This document shows positions 1 through 8,520 of a stretch of 38,693 bases of DNA, piece after piece. Each line of letters opens with the position of its first letter. Within the stretch, counting starts at the first letter, position 1. The stretch lies in the IMG/VR virus record IMGVR_UViG_3300025679_000219, positions 1-38,693 of that record; one strand, given 5' to 3'. Source of the DNA: a virus. The translations under genes were made by a program, and so were the position numbers. Below the pieces are notes generated by a model that saw only the letters and a program-made list of their open reading frames with translations, had not been told where the DNA came from and searched no databases.

Positions 1-678
1 ATTACCTAGGCAGTTTGCCGACGCTCCGCTTATGTCCGTGATAACGTAATCCACCTGGAAGTCTGCTGAGCAAACCCACGTCTCACTGCTCACCGCAGGA
101 CCGTTCGAGGAAGTCACAACTACGCTTGAACCCGACTTGCATACCTCGTAAAACTGAATCCCGATCGCTTCTAAACCGTCTGGATACCCGCCGGGACAAA
201 GCCCTGGGAAAATCCCTGAGTAGTCTGGAAAGCCCCTGCCATCTACAACTATGAATGGCGGTGGAGAAGCAGTGGCGTAAACGTCTTGAAGCCGGTAGAT
301 CGTGCAGTACTCAACTACCGGGCATACAAGCGTAAGCGTTGCCGAAAGTGACCCCGAACTGGTGATAACCGTAGCCGTTGGATTCGTACCCACCCCAACC
401 TCAACCCTATTCACGGCTTGACCTGGAACCTGAGTAGACGCTACGCAGTAATAAGCAGAGTCGCCGGGGTTGAATTTTGGCGGCGCAATATGGGCTTCTG
501 CCGTCCAAACTGCTGTGGGATTTGCCGGGTCTAGGTGCGCCTGGAAACTACCTCCTCCGTTTGCCCCGGCTGCAAGTAGCTGATTATCTATCCCCCAGTT
601 AAACGGGCAACTCAGTGCCTTGGTGAGAGTAAGCGTCCGCGATCTTCCAGTGGCAAAAGTTACAGGGTAAGTAGGCAT
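1..678 (-). CDS. Phage tail-region protein, 3' end missing
   Basis: An ORF opens with ATG at 678, directly after the TAA of the upstream 764-residue tail gene, and stays open for 226 codons to the left edge, so the C-terminus is outside the window. The protein is rich in Gly, Ser, Thr, Val and short hydrophobic strands, has several Cys, and shows no signal peptide or membrane segment. This fits a beta-rich virion protein. As the last visible gene of the leftward tail block it is probably a tail tip, fibre or baseplate component. I do not recognise the family; the role rests on position only. Confidence 0.6.
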   Translation of the reverse strand, partial: MPTYPVTFATGRSRTLTLTKALSCPFNWGIDNQLLAAGANGGGSFQAHLDPANPTAVWTAEAHIAPPKFNPGDSAYYCVASTQVPGQAVNRVEVGVGTNPTATVITSSGSLSATLTLVCPVVEYCTIYRLQDVYATASPPPFIVVDGRGFPDYSGIFPGLCPGGYPDGLEAIGIQFYEVCKSGSSVVVTSSNGPAVSSETWVCSADFQVDYVITDISGASANCLGN

Positions 679-2973
679 TTAAGCTTCGTATTGCTCAATC
701 GGCGGACCTGCGCTTTTATTCTTTAGCTCAAAAAAGCCGCTGTGGTAATGCCTCGAACTCCCCCTTGTTTCAATCTCGTGGATGATTTCGGCAAGTGAAG
801 TGCCGTGCGTGTGGCTTGACGCGCTGCTTATCCCGACCTCAGCGATAACTCGGCATGGCCTCCAAATCTCAAATTGAGTCGCGGCGTACTTAAAATCGAC
901 CTTCATAGATTTCACCCGCATTAATTTTACGTCGCCGCTTGTGAAATTAAGTTGCACCATCTGCCCACGATAAACGTCGGTGGAAAACTCAATCTCAAAT
1001 TCACCCAGTGCCCGCCGTGGCGTGAGCTTGTTGTAAAGCTTCTGAATCACGTATTTGCAGGCGTCAAGCGTGGTCAAACTTGGGTCAATCCAAGAAAATC
1101 CTTTCTGAAAACCTAACCAGTTATCGGGTCTATCAGCAGGTGCGGGAGTAGGGTCAATCGAACCTGCATCGCCTTTATGAACTACGATCGGGCGTTGCGT
1201 TCTAAAATCGGTGCCGACTACGTATAAGTCGTTTGCTTCTGGCTCGACGCTTTGCTCATTGTAGTGCCGAAAAACGTTCTTAATAGTTGACCCTGCGGCG
1301 ATAGCTAGCGCAACCGAATCATACAAAGTTACGACCGGCGACGTTGGCATTAGATCGGGGTCAATAAGTTGCAGCTGACCGGTGCCATCCACCCCGTGAA
1401 AAGCGTCCGCGCAAAAGGTCTTGTGAAGGCGGTCAAGCCATTGAGATCCTTTATCGCCCGCTTTTATTAGCATGTTCCACCCGTTTGAGGTCGGTGCGCC
1501 CGCTTCCGGCAAAGTGAACGCTGCAAAAGTGCTTGAAACGTTTGCGCTCAGGCTCATGAGCGAAGCCACCAGTTCGTAAGCCGATTTTAGATCCATCCCG
1601 TCAAGTGGGATGTCATCGTAAAATAAAAAATCATCGGCTTGCTGGTAAAAATCTTTGAGCTTAAATTCAACGTTTTGGTTTTGGTCTTCACCTGCTGGCG
1701 TGAACCCGTAGGCGTCTACCCATTTTGGGGTCATCGCGATCCCGCTCAAAAGGGTATATCCGTCGCCAACAAGGGTGATCGGTCTATGGCTAGTAGTTGA
1801 AACCGCCGAAACTCCCGCTGCTTCAAGCGCGGCAGGCTGCATCAAAATAACTTCGCCGGTTAGCCCTGAAATTGAGTCGGTAAAATTGACGCTCGCCGAG
1901 TGAACAAAACCCGAAACGTCGGTATTGACCGCCGGAGTTGAGCCTGTGACCGGGCTTGAATAGGCCCTAGCCCCGTAAACAAAAGGAGTTGTTGTACCGC
2001 CGGTTAAACTGACGTTGATCCTGACCCCATTTGCGTTCGTTGTAAACGCGCTTGTATAGGTGATCCCATCAGCAGCAAAACCGGTCGCGCTTGGCGCGGT
2101 CACGTCCTGGTAAATAGTTGTAGAAAGACTTCCTACTGGCTGGGTTCTAAAATAGCTAAGCTTGCCAATCAAAGTGCCTGGCGATTCGTATTGCAAAGCC
2201 GCGATTCTGATGTTGGCTTCAAACGGCGCGGGGATGTTAAACCAAAAAGGCTGGGCAAGCGTGATAATCGGGCTTGGCGTTTGCTCTGGTATGTCATCGA
2301 AAATGTGAGAAAAGCCGCCGCCTGTGCTACCGAGAACTAAAAGCTCCCTGCCCCTGCATGGAATTAGAAGAACCTGCACGTAAGCAGGCGGAGCTTGAGA
2401 ACTTACCGATTTCGTGCCTTGCTTTTCGTAATTAGACGATTTCCCGCCAATACTTGCAGTTTCAAGCATGACGCCCGTCTTCCAAATCTCGCATTTTCCG
2501 TCTGCGTAAAATCTAAGGCTCACCCCAACTGACCCATCTCCGGTTGAGGACCAGCCACACTCAAAAACGCCTGCAGCGTTTGACGTAGATTGCTGGGCGA
2601 ACCACTCCACGACCACCGGCTGATTTGCCGAAAGCGAACTGGTCAAAATGCCACCGACGCCACTTGTGTTGCCGCCTGACGGTTTATAGAGCATAAATGC
2701 ACCGCCAGAATCAGCGTTGTTATCTAGCCAGTTGGAAGAATCTTGGAGGGTGAAATTTGACCTGGCGTATTTTGCGTAAATCCCGCCGGTTAGGAGTTGC
2801 CAGTTGGCTGTTTTTGCCGCTGGCATGAGCATTGCAGTACCGGTAATGCCCTCAATAAAAATGTTCGTGGAAGCCGCTTCGTCCCAGTCCAGCCCTGAGC
2901 AGAGCGTCGAACCTGACGCGCCTGTAATTCTGGTTTGAGCGGTATCAAATAAAAGCTGAAACGGAGCCGCCAA
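679..2973 (-). CDS. Large tail tip / baseplate-hub-like protein
   Basis: A 764-residue protein immediately downstream of the tape measure gene. Residues about 1-270 are beta-rich with a jelly-roll look, resembling the concanavalin-like domains of tail proteins. Residues about 430-720 carry a segment with the feel of a gpD/gp27-type hub: a helix-rich stretch around LKSAYELVASLMSL, then a beta domain that includes WLDRLHKTFCADAF. The C-terminus holds a His-rich patch (SSHTHGTS, SSRHYHS) that could bind metal, as in tail-tip and fibre proteins. The start ATG lies 4 bases after the tape measure stop. Tail tip or hub is an inference from position and overall composition; a plain structural or receptor-binding protein is the alternative. 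Confidence 0.5.
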   Translation of the reverse strand: MAAPFQLLFDTAQTRITGASGSTLCSGLDWDEAASTNIFIEGITGTAMLMPAAKTANWQLLTGGIYAKYARSNFTLQDSSNWLDNNADSGGAFMLYKPSGGNTSGVGGILTSSLSANQPVVVEWFAQQSTSNAAGVFECGWSSTGDGSVGVSLRFYADGKCEIWKTGVMLETASIGGKSSNYEKQGTKSVSSQAPPAYVQVLLIPCRGRELLVLGSTGGGFSHIFDDIPEQTPSPIITLAQPFWFNIPAPFEANIRIAALQYESPGTLIGKLSYFRTQPVGSLSTTIYQDVTAPSATGFAADGITYTSAFTTNANGVRINVSLTGGTTTPFVYGARAYSSPVTGSTPAVNTDVSGFVHSASVNFTDSISGLTGEVILMQPAALEAAGVSAVSTTSHRPITLVGDGYTLLSGIAMTPKWVDAYGFTPAGEDQNQNVEFKLKDFYQQADDFLFYDDIPLDGMDLKSAYELVASLMSLSANVSSTFAAFTLPEAGAPTSNGWNMLIKAGDKGSQWLDRLHKTFCADAFHGVDGTGQLQLIDPDLMPTSPVVTLYDSVALAIAAGSTIKNVFRHYNEQSVEPEANDLYVVGTDFRTQRPIVVHKGDAGSIDPTPAPADRPDNWLGFQKGFSWIDPSLTTLDACKYVIQKLYNKLTPRRALGEFEIEFSTDVYRGQMVQLNFTSGDVKLMRVKSMKVDFKYAATQFEIWRPCRVIAEVGISSASSHTHGTSLAEIIHEIETRGSSRHYHSGFFELKNKSAGPPIEQYEA

Positions 2974-2974
2974 G

Positions 2975-4579
2975 TTAGATCAGCCTTTGGCGCATATAAT
3001 GCCCGAGAATCTTATTAACCTCTTCTGCCACAAGCTGACCAAGCGCACTTGTAACCGCGTTTAGCCCGCCACCGCCGCCGTTAGTCCTGGAGCCATAAAA
3101 ACTTTGCATTTCAACCGGCGTTACTCCGATTCTTCCCAGATCGCCTCCACCAAACGCGTATTTGCGAAAATCCTCGTGCATTTTGCGCGTATTTTTGGCA
3201 ATCTCAGAAAGGTTATTAGAATTGGTCATCGCCTGCGGGTCGGTGGTGGTGTCCCCGACTGGATCAGGAGCACCAGCTGCCTTCGCATCCTTTGCTTTTT
3301 TGTCTTTTTTCGCCTGAATCTCAAGTTGCATTTTTTCGGTGTCGTAATAATTTTGAGCAATTTGTGACGCGATCCCGTACATGCTTGGATCATCTTCTGA
3401 TCTAGCGTTCTTATCTTTCGAGCCAATTGGGTCTAGCCAGAAGTGTCTAACCCTTTCGAGCCAATCTCCAATTTCGTTTAGCGTGTCACCCCACTCCGTG
3501 GCAACGACCGAGAGCCAGACCAGAGTCTCTCCAATTTTAAGCAGTCCATCCTCAAGGTTGCCCTGACTCGGGTCGATATTGAATATATTAGCAATTATCG
3601 AGCCGAGGTCTTTCCAAACCCCCGCGTCGGTTAAGCTGTTGAAAGCATTTGTTAGATTTGTAAGAATTGGTGTGACTGAGTCTGATAACCCTGAGCCAAT
3701 TCCGACCAACGATTCAACAACCGAGTCTTTTAGGTTTGAAAAGCCGACCGATAAACTCTTTTTGAGGTTGTCAACAATTGGGCCGCCCCGGTCTTCTGCT
3801 AACCTTTGAACCACGTCCAACGCGTCACTGATTGACCCTTCAAATTGACCTGACCCGCTAAATTTTGCCCCGTATTTGTTTTCTAGCTCATCCCTAGAAA
3901 TTCCAAGTCGTCCGACGCCTCTTGGCCCCATTGCTAGTGCAAGTTGACCGCCCTTGATTCGCCTGATCAATTCGACCATAGTTTCAAGCTCGCCTGGATC
4001 GGTCTTGCCTGTCATTGCCGCGAGCCGTTCAGTTGTTGGAAGCCATTGATTCATGTTCATCCCCATTTGCGAAAGCTCCATTGTGGTCTGGGCTAAATCC
4101 TCCTTTTGGAAAATAGAAGTCTTGGCAAATTGGGTGACATAATCCATCATTTGCTGACCCTTGTCTTTCGACCCTAAAATAGCCTCAAAAGATAACTCGA
4201 TCCGCTGATCGTTTGCGAACTTATCAAGCGAAATGGCAGCTAGCGCAACCCCCGCCGCCGCCGCCGCCGCCGCTATGCCTGTCAGCATCGCTACGAAAGG
4301 CCCACCGTTAGACGCTACCGTGCTTAACGATTCTCCAAGCTTAAAAGATGAAGCCGCTGTTGTATCGAGGGCGAGCGCGTCCGCAGAGGCAGCCGCTGCT
4401 TGAGCGGTTAAAGCGGCCGTTCCTGCCCCTAGTTGGGTGGTTAAATCTGCCGTCGCAGCGCCTGATGCTGTTGTTGCAGAAGCAAAATCAGCCGTTGCCG
4501 CGCTTGCTACAGCAGCTTTAGGCGTATAATCGTCCTTTAGAGAAAAGATCGTGATAAGTTCGTCAATTACATTTGGCAT
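2975..4579 (-). CDS. Tail tape measure protein (short)
   Basis: A 534-residue protein with an Ala-rich N-terminus, a long hydrophobic Ala/Leu segment at about residues 92-117 and a conserved block at about 125-230 (SFEAILGSKDKG, then FQKEDLAQTT, then ARGVGRLGISRDEL-like text) typical of TP901/TMP_3-type tape measures. A second hydrophobic-helical stretch lies near 280-370. Tape measure proteins set tail length and are ejected with DNA. By the usual figure of roughly 0.15 nm per residue it would specify a tail of about 80 nm, which is short. It follows the tail chaperone, as expected. A (GCC)n run at about 4252-4274 encodes the Ala stretch and could be slippage-prone. Confidence 0.75.
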   Translation of the reverse strand: MPNVIDELITIFSLKDDYTPKAAVASAATADFASATTASGAATADLTTQLGAGTAALTAQAAAASADALALDTTAASSFKLGESLSTVASNGGPFVAMLTGIAAAAAAAGVALAAISLDKFANDQRIELSFEAILGSKDKGQQMMDYVTQFAKTSIFQKEDLAQTTMELSQMGMNMNQWLPTTERLAAMTGKTDPGELETMVELIRRIKGGQLALAMGPRGVGRLGISRDELENKYGAKFSGSGQFEGSISDALDVVQRLAEDRGGPIVDNLKKSLSVGFSNLKDSVVESLVGIGSGLSDSVTPILTNLTNAFNSLTDAGVWKDLGSIIANIFNIDPSQGNLEDGLLKIGETLVWLSVVATEWGDTLNEIGDWLERVRHFWLDPIGSKDKNARSEDDPSMYGIASQIAQNYYDTEKMQLEIQAKKDKKAKDAKAAGAPDPVGDTTTDPQAMTNSNNLSEIAKNTRKMHEDFRKYAFGGGDLGRIGVTPVEMQSFYGSRTNGGGGGLNAVTSALGQLVAEEVNKILGHYMRQRLI

Positions 4580-4662
4580 ATTTTATTTCTTGAAACGAGT
4601 GTAAAAAGTAAATTGCGCACAACATGGCTTGAACCACCTCGTGCTTTGGTAAAATAGCTAAA

Positions 4663-5190
4663 TTACCGCCACCAAGTTGAGGACCAATCAAGACTCGGAG
4701 GATCAAGTTTTTTATCCATTCTCCAGGCACTGTAAACAACGCCGTTTTCAAATTGAATCACGTAAGAACCGGATCGACATAAAGTATCTGAGCCAAACGA
4801 ACCGCATGGATCGTCCCAGCTGAAATTGTAAGCCCAATTTTCGCAAAGCTTTTCAGGGTCTATATCGGTCGGAGTACCCAGCAATCGTCTTATCTGATCC
4901 TTGCTCATTCCCATGCGAATAATCGCTAAATTGACAGGGAACGGCAGTTTACGTGGATCAGTGACAGTCATATCGATTCCTGGCTGGTAGATCAACGTAG
5001 CCGCCTTTGCCGCCGGAACCGGCTTATTGTTAACAATTATCACAAGGGGCAGCGCGAGTGCGAAAATAACAGCAAGTGCTATTCCTATCATATGCCAAGG
5101 CGTAAGCGTGATATTTGGATTCTTCGGAGGCTTCTTATGAGGCGGAGGCGGAAGAAATGGAGGCGGCCTAAATGCTGGCGGGACATTCAT
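4663..5190 (-). CDS. Proline-rich membrane protein with BamE/SmpA-like domain
   Basis: A 175-residue protein. Residues 1-28 are a Pro-rich cytoplasmic-looking tail, and residues about 32-54 form one strong transmembrane helix. Residues about 92-157 look like the SmpA/OmlA (BamE) fold: MGMSKDQIRRLLGTPT, then a Trp/Tyr strand, then a strand ending in QFENGVV. In bacteria this domain belongs to outer-membrane assembly lipoproteins and related periplasmic proteins. There is no lipobox, so it is anchored by the helix. It sits between the tail chaperone and the tape measure, where a non-virion gene is unexpected, so it may be a moron or a membrane factor for infection. Domain assignment is by motif only. 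Confidence 0.5.
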   Translation of the reverse strand: MNVPPAFRPPPFLPPPPHKKPPKNPNITLTPWHMIGIALAVIFALALPLVIIVNNKPVPAAKAATLIYQPGIDMTVTDPRKLPFPVNLAIIRMGMSKDQIRRLLGTPTDIDPEKLCENWAYNFSWDDPCGSFGSDTLCRSGSYVIQFENGVVYSAWRMDKKLDPPSLDWSSTWWR

Positions 5191-5214
5191 GCCTAATTAT
5201 AGCCAATTGCAACT

Positions 5215-5837
5215 TCACTTGGATTTCTTTACCTTCTCGTCAAACTCTTCGTTTTCGAGTACCCTCAGTGCTAAGAATTCGGCTAGGTAGCCTTCTTGTT
5301 CTTGCGTGAGTTCGTCCGGGTGTTTGCCGTAGACTTCCTTCGAAATGGAGAGAGCGGCACGTCTAACGGGGTCGGATTTAAGCCTTTTTTTTCGAGATCG
5401 ACCTTTTGAAGCACCGTCATCTGAATGCCGGACGTAAATTCCCGATCAAGCAAAAGAAGGAGCCGGTCAGCCAGGCTCGGAATCCCGATAATATGCAACG
5501 CCTCAACGACCGTGATCTTGACTGGATCAGCTGACCAAAATGAGAGCGCAAACGCGCTTACAAGGTCAGCGTCAGGCAATCCCTTTACCGCTTTTTGCCA
5601 TTCGGCGGGCATGGAATCAGGTTTAGTCGTGAGCAATAAAAACTCAAGCGTATCGGCGCGAAACTGTCTAAGTTCCTGGGAACTGCTTGGGAGTCGAAAA
5701 TAAAGCTCTTTGCCTTCTATCAAGACAACGACTTTGCCCTTTTCCTTAAACGCTTTAGCCGCGTTTATTAGGTCGGTGACAATAGAGTTTTCAGGCTCAT
5801 CACCTTCAACTCCTTTTAGGAACTCGATTTCGCTCAA
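5215..5837 (-). CDS. Tail assembly chaperone, -1 frameshift product (207 residues)
   Basis: Reading from the TTG at 5837, codons GAA AAA AAA GGC lie at 5393-5382. A -1 slip on the eight-A run (5392-5385) leaves frame 0 after 151 codons and continues in an open frame for 56 more (beginning RLKSDPVRRA, ending EKVKKSK) to a TGA at 5217-5215, 68 bases beyond the frame-0 stop. The new tail is charged and helix-forming, as in the gpGT-type chaperones of siphoviruses. Those proteins are made as a short and a frameshifted long form, lie just before the tape measure gene and coat the tape measure during tail assembly. An AGG lies about 10-14 bases upstream of the slippery run, the position that stimulates -1 shifts in bacteria. 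The +1 frame stops at once. Confidence 0.7.
5283..5837 (-). CDS. Tail assembly chaperone, frame-0 product (184 residues)
   Basis: This is the unshifted product. It starts at TTG (5837), whose TTGA overlaps the TGA of the upstream small gene. An AGAGGAG lies 8 bases upstream of the TTG and supports this start. Residues about 20-150 are mixed alpha/beta with a helical core (for example the stretch LVSAFALSFWSADP). The last 33 residues, translated only without frameshift, are Arg/Lys/Thr-rich and look like non-selected sequence, in contrast to the orderly -1 extension. No family is recognised by sequence alone. The gene is assigned from its place between tail tube and tape measure and from the slippery run. 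Confidence 0.65.
   Translation of the reverse strand: MSEIEFLKGVEGDEPENSIVTDLINAAKAFKEKGKVVVLIEGKELYFRLPSSSQELRQFRADTLEFLLLTTKPDSMPAEWQKAVKGLPDADLVSAFALSFWSADPVKITVVEALHIIGIPSLADRLLLLLDREFTSGIQMTVLQKVDLEKKGLNPTPLDVPLSPFRRKSTANTRTNSRKNKKAT
5385..5392 (-). promoter_or_regulatory. Programmed -1 ribosomal frameshift site
   Basis: A run of eight A on the coding strand contains the heptamer A_AAA_AAA in the frame-0 phase. Both tRNA-Lys can re-pair one base back, after which AGG CTT AAA is read instead of GGC TTA AAT. No strong downstream hairpin was found by eye. The upstream AGG is a candidate Shine-Dalgarno stimulator. Confidence 0.65.
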
Positions 5838-6016
5838 GGAAGCGGCTCCTCTGGAACTAGCTGAACTGGCTCGGGTTCTGGTTCTGGCGCAGCCGGTGGA
5901 GCTGGAGCTGGGGCTGGTGGTGGCGGTTCATGCGGCAAAACGCATTTATTAGCCGGAAAGCCTTGAGAGTCGTAAACGTCCATTTTTTCGCCGAAATCCT
6001 GTGTTTCTTTAACCAT
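5834..6016 (-). CDS. Small proline-rich protein
   Basis: A 60-residue ORF from ATG at 6016, which overlaps the last 8 bases of the tail tube gene, to a TGA that overlaps the TTG start of the tail chaperone. Residues about 30-60 are almost entirely Pro, Ala and Glu (PPPPAPAPAP, then PEPEPEP). Such a low-complexity end suggests an extended linker or binding segment. A longer reading from an upstream start at 6049 would lie wholly inside the tail tube gene and is less likely. Function unknown; tight coupling to its neighbours suggests a minor tail or assembly role. Confidence 0.5.
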   Translation of the reverse strand: MVKETQDFGEKMDVYDSQGFPANKCVLPHEPPPPAPAPAPPAAPEPEPEPVQLVPEEPLP

Positions 6017-6797
6017 TTGCAGTTGCCGCCATTTGTCCTTGCACCTCAAAAGTTGCCGTTTGGTTAGTTAATTGTCCGTCGCTAAATTTAATCCCAAGCT
6101 TTGTGATTGCGCAAACCTGAGAAGCGTTCATTGCATAAGAGTTCATATCTGTATCTGCCGTCACCGCCGCAAGCGCGGTGCCTGTCATCGCAAGTGCTAA
6201 AAGGCTCGAATCGGTTGGTCCGGTCGGTGTCCCTTGAAGCGCAAAAGTTACATTTTCCATTTGGAGCGCACCTTTTTTGACCGAATGCTTTGCTGATTTA
6301 ATCAGCATCGGAGCCGAAAAAGCTATCCCTGCGTACGTAACCAAGATCGTACCTGCAAGCGTGGCCTGGGTGCCAGTAATCGCAAGATAGGTTAAAGCCG
6401 CCCCGGTTACAACCATGTGGTCGCTCGTAAAACTTACGTCGGTATCTAGCGTCACCGGAAACTTATAAGCCTGGGTCATCGCCGAGCGTTCGACCGCTTT
6501 ATTTGTGATGTCGATGCTCCCCGACTTCACAACGCCTAAATAGCTCGCTCCGTCAAGGCTCCAAACGGTCACGTCAAGTGAAGTCGCTTTCGCCGCCAAA
6601 ACCCCCGCAAGTTGCAGCTTGCAGTCAAAAGACTGCCCCTGCTTCACAACCTGGTTGTAAGCGTAGCGATCCGCAACGCCGCGAGCATCAACAAGCGTAT
6701 TGTCTATATTTACAGTGATCTCTTCCAGATAGGCAAGAAGATTTGTTGTGCCCACTGCAAAAGCGAGCATGTTTAAGTTTGATCCGTAAGTTGGCAT
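6009..6797 (-). CDS. Major tail tube protein (probable)
   Basis: A 262-residue, soluble, strongly beta-rich protein of low charge (repeated Thr/Val/Ala/Gly strands, for example VTGAALTYLAITG), with no membrane segment. It follows the tail completion genes and precedes the tail chaperone and tape measure, which is the standard slot of the major tail protein in siphoviruses. The ATG at 6797 is the only good start. The central part (about residues 125-165) resembles an Ig-like insertion, as many tail tube proteins have. The assignment is by order and composition; no diagnostic motif is visible. Confidence 0.6.
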   Translation of the reverse strand: MPTYGSNLNMLAFAVGTTNLLAYLEEITVNIDNTLVDARGVADRYAYNQVVKQGQSFDCKLQLAGVLAAKATSLDVTVWSLDGASYLGVVKSGSIDITNKAVERSAMTQAYKFPVTLDTDVSFTSDHMVVTGAALTYLAITGTQATLAGTILVTYAGIAFSAPMLIKSAKHSVKKGALQMENVTFALQGTPTGPTDSSLLALAMTGTALAAVTADTDMNSYAMNASQVCAITKLGIKFSDGQLTNQTATFEVQGQMAATANG

Positions 6798-6818
6798 ATT
6801 TTATTATTTATTCCTGAG

Positions 6819-7313
6819 TTATTGAAGTTTCCTGAAAGTGTCGATAAAGGCTTTATTTCGCGGTCGCCACCGCCTGCGAATTTCAGCCTGAAAGCCGCGC
6901 CCGACCATTTTGCGGGTGCCCGAATCTCCTAAAATGTATTTAGCGTAAGGAACCGGCGCGAAAAGCCCAAAGTTTTGCGATCCAACCCCGGCAGTTTTGC
7001 GCTTAACAAGCGCGTTGTGAAGCCTGCCCGAAATTTCCCCGATAGGCAAAAGCGGCATACTGCCTTTTCCGCCGCGCCGCCTACCGAACGTTGTAGATGC
7101 ACTCGCTCCTGCGCCCCGCCCAAACGGGTGACCTTCTTGCCGTAGCATCGCAAGCCTCGCTTTCCCGCTTGGCTGCCCCGCTGTTAAGCTTTTCGAGTCC
7201 TCAAGACCTTCTGTGGCAAGCAGTTCGTGCCCGCTTCGCATCGTGAGTTTTTGAGCCTCAAACCGCTCGACCTGAGCCTTGTATAAATCAATCCCTTTTG
7301 TAAATTGCCTCAT
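6819..7313 (-). CDS. Tail completion / gp10-like protein (probable)
   Basis: A 164-residue basic protein (many Arg and Lys, Gly-rich loop near residues 65-85). The C-terminal half, including FGLFAPVPYAKYILGDSGTR, has the PYA-x-x-x-E/G pattern seen in HK97 gp10-type neck and tail-completion proteins. Such proteins join the tail to the head connector. Its ATG directly follows the TAA of the terminator-like gene. Calling it a tail completion protein combines this pattern with position; confidence is moderate. Confidence 0.5.
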   Translation of the reverse strand: MRQFTKGIDLYKAQVERFEAQKLTMRSGHELLATEGLEDSKSLTAGQPSGKARLAMLRQEGHPFGRGAGASASTTFGRRRGGKGSMPLLPIGEISGRLHNALVKRKTAGVGSQNFGLFAPVPYAKYILGDSGTRKMVGRGFQAEIRRRWRPRNKAFIDTFRKLQ

Positions 7314-7754
7314 TTAGTGGTGATCGACCGAAACCAGGCACTCAAACGTGACCGTGAAATCGTAAATCCGTTCTTGCGGCGGGTCTGATTCGTGGCTTAA
7401 GACCGAGGTCACAAGGGGAAGCATCCCAAACCCGGCAAAAGTCGGTCCGTTCTGAAGCTGGGCAATCAGTAAACTCGCCTGATCCGCTTTTAGCCTTGAA
7501 AGTGGATATGTTTGATTACCCGGAAACGGGAACCGGCAATAAATCTCAAAACTATATTTTTGAGCCGGATTGACCATCGAAGCCCCAATTCCGTCGAAAC
7601 TTATAGCCACTTCTTTCCAGGAGATGACCACCGCTGGCGGTACGACTAAAGTCCGAGGCATATCTTCCGAGATTGTCACACCTGAGCCAAACGCGGTCGT
7701 AACCGCCGCCTCAAGCGCGGTTAGAAGCTCTCCGACTACTAATGCGTTGCTCAC
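7314..7754 (-). CDS. Tail terminator-like protein
   Basis: A 146-residue protein with an N-terminal helix (residues 1-20) followed by beta strands and a second helix near 88-103 (LSRLKADQASLLIAQL). That order is typical of lambda gpU-type tail terminators, which cap the tail tube and stop polymerisation. The start is GTG at 7754, in a GTGA overlap with the upstream stop, so the two genes are translationally coupled. Role inferred from fold pattern and place between the connector and tube genes. Confidence 0.45.
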   Translation of the reverse strand: MSNALVVGELLTALEAAVTTAFGSGVTISEDMPRTLVVPPAVVISWKEVAISFDGIGASMVNPAQKYSFEIYCRFPFPGNQTYPLSRLKADQASLLIAQLQNGPTFAGFGMLPLVTSVLSHESDPPQERIYDFTVTFECLVSVDHH

Positions 7755-8101
7755 GGGTTCATCAGCCTCACGACGTGAATGACCGCATGATCCGGCAAAA
7801 GCCCTGAATTGTAGATTTCTGGATCAGATTTCACAACGTAGGTGTTTCCGCCTGGCGTGATCGTCACTTCCGACTCAAGCGTGAATTTGGGCATATCTGC
7901 AATTTCGCAGTAGATGATCGCCGCCGACCTTGCTTGAGGCCCGTAGATTTCCCACGTTTCAGCCGGATTAAGCGGCTCGAAATAGCATTGGGCGGTCAGA
8001 GGTTCCGTTCCAAGCGCAGGGTTTCCAAGCACGTTTGCGCCGGTGCCGATTCCTTGGGTCACCGGCAAAATTGAAGCTGTGTGAGGTTTAATTGGAACCA
8101 T
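7751..8101 (-). CDS. Head closure / stopper-like protein
   Basis: A 116-residue beta-rich protein with the pattern of small head-tail joining proteins (SPP1 gp16-like): a strand-rich middle, then TITPGGNTYVVKSDPEIYN and a final VIHVVRLMNP strand. Stopper proteins plug the connector after DNA packaging. It lies between the adaptor-like gene (stop 2 bases upstream of its ATG) and the tail terminator-like gene. Motif support is weak; order is the main evidence. Confidence 0.5.
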   Translation of the reverse strand: MVPIKPHTASILPVTQGIGTGANVLGNPALGTEPLTAQCYFEPLNPAETWEIYGPQARSAAIIYCEIADMPKFTLESEVTITPGGNTYVVKSDPEIYNSGLLPDHAVIHVVRLMNP

Positions 8102-8102
8102 T

Positions 8103-8465
8103 TTATAAATAGGAGCTTAGATCAGGAGTCGCCATGACCCCAAAAACCGAGCCAGTATCGACTGGGTCAGTAGGTAATGGCAAAGCAACATCCCGAATTG
8201 TTTTTGCAAGCGCGGCATAGCTTTGAAACCGATTTTGATAAATAATTTTTAGTCGCCCTTCCATCACCTGTTCAGCTTGCTGGGCGTAGTAAATCCCCAA
8301 ACTTTCCGCTAGTTGTGCGCAGGCCTCATCGTAGGGGAAAATCGCAAGAATCGCGCTGATCGTCGCGTCTGCAAGGACGTAAGCCGGACCAGTATCCATA
8401 AGCCGGAGCCGAACCTGGTCAACTTGAGATAGGATGAGGGGATTGAAATTAAAACCAGAAGCCAT
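8103..8465 (-). CDS. Head-tail connector adaptor-like protein
   Basis: A 120-residue, mainly helical protein whose start (VDQVRLRLMDTGPAYVLADATI) has the shape of gp6/gp15-type adaptors: a helix, an acidic turn and a second helix. Adaptors dock beneath the portal and form the upper tail neck. It is the first gene after the structured intergenic region downstream of the capsid block. ATG at 8465; no competing start. Confidence 0.55.
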   Translation of the reverse strand: MASGFNFNPLILSQVDQVRLRLMDTGPAYVLADATISAILAIFPYDEACAQLAESLGIYYAQQAEQVMEGRLKIIYQNRFQSYAALAKTIRDVALPLPTDPVDTGSVFGVMATPDLSSYL

Positions 8466-8520
8466 AAGAAATTAAAACAAACGATGTGTCACGAACCACC
8501 CTCAGTTCTCTGAAGGAGAT

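Noticed and set aside
1553-1562. GCTCATGAGC-like palindrome resembling the iteron
   Set aside because: Single occurrence inside a tail gene, not at 11-bp spacing.
4252-4274. GCC trinucleotide run as a regulatory repeat
   Set aside because: It encodes the Ala-rich hydrophobic helix of the tape measure and is explained by that.
4563-4751. Leftward ORF overlapping the BamE-like gene end and tape measure start, with a possible 20-codon gene at 4625-4563
   Set aside because: The long form overlaps another gene in a different frame; the short form has a GAGGTGG site but is too short and overlaps the tape measure start.
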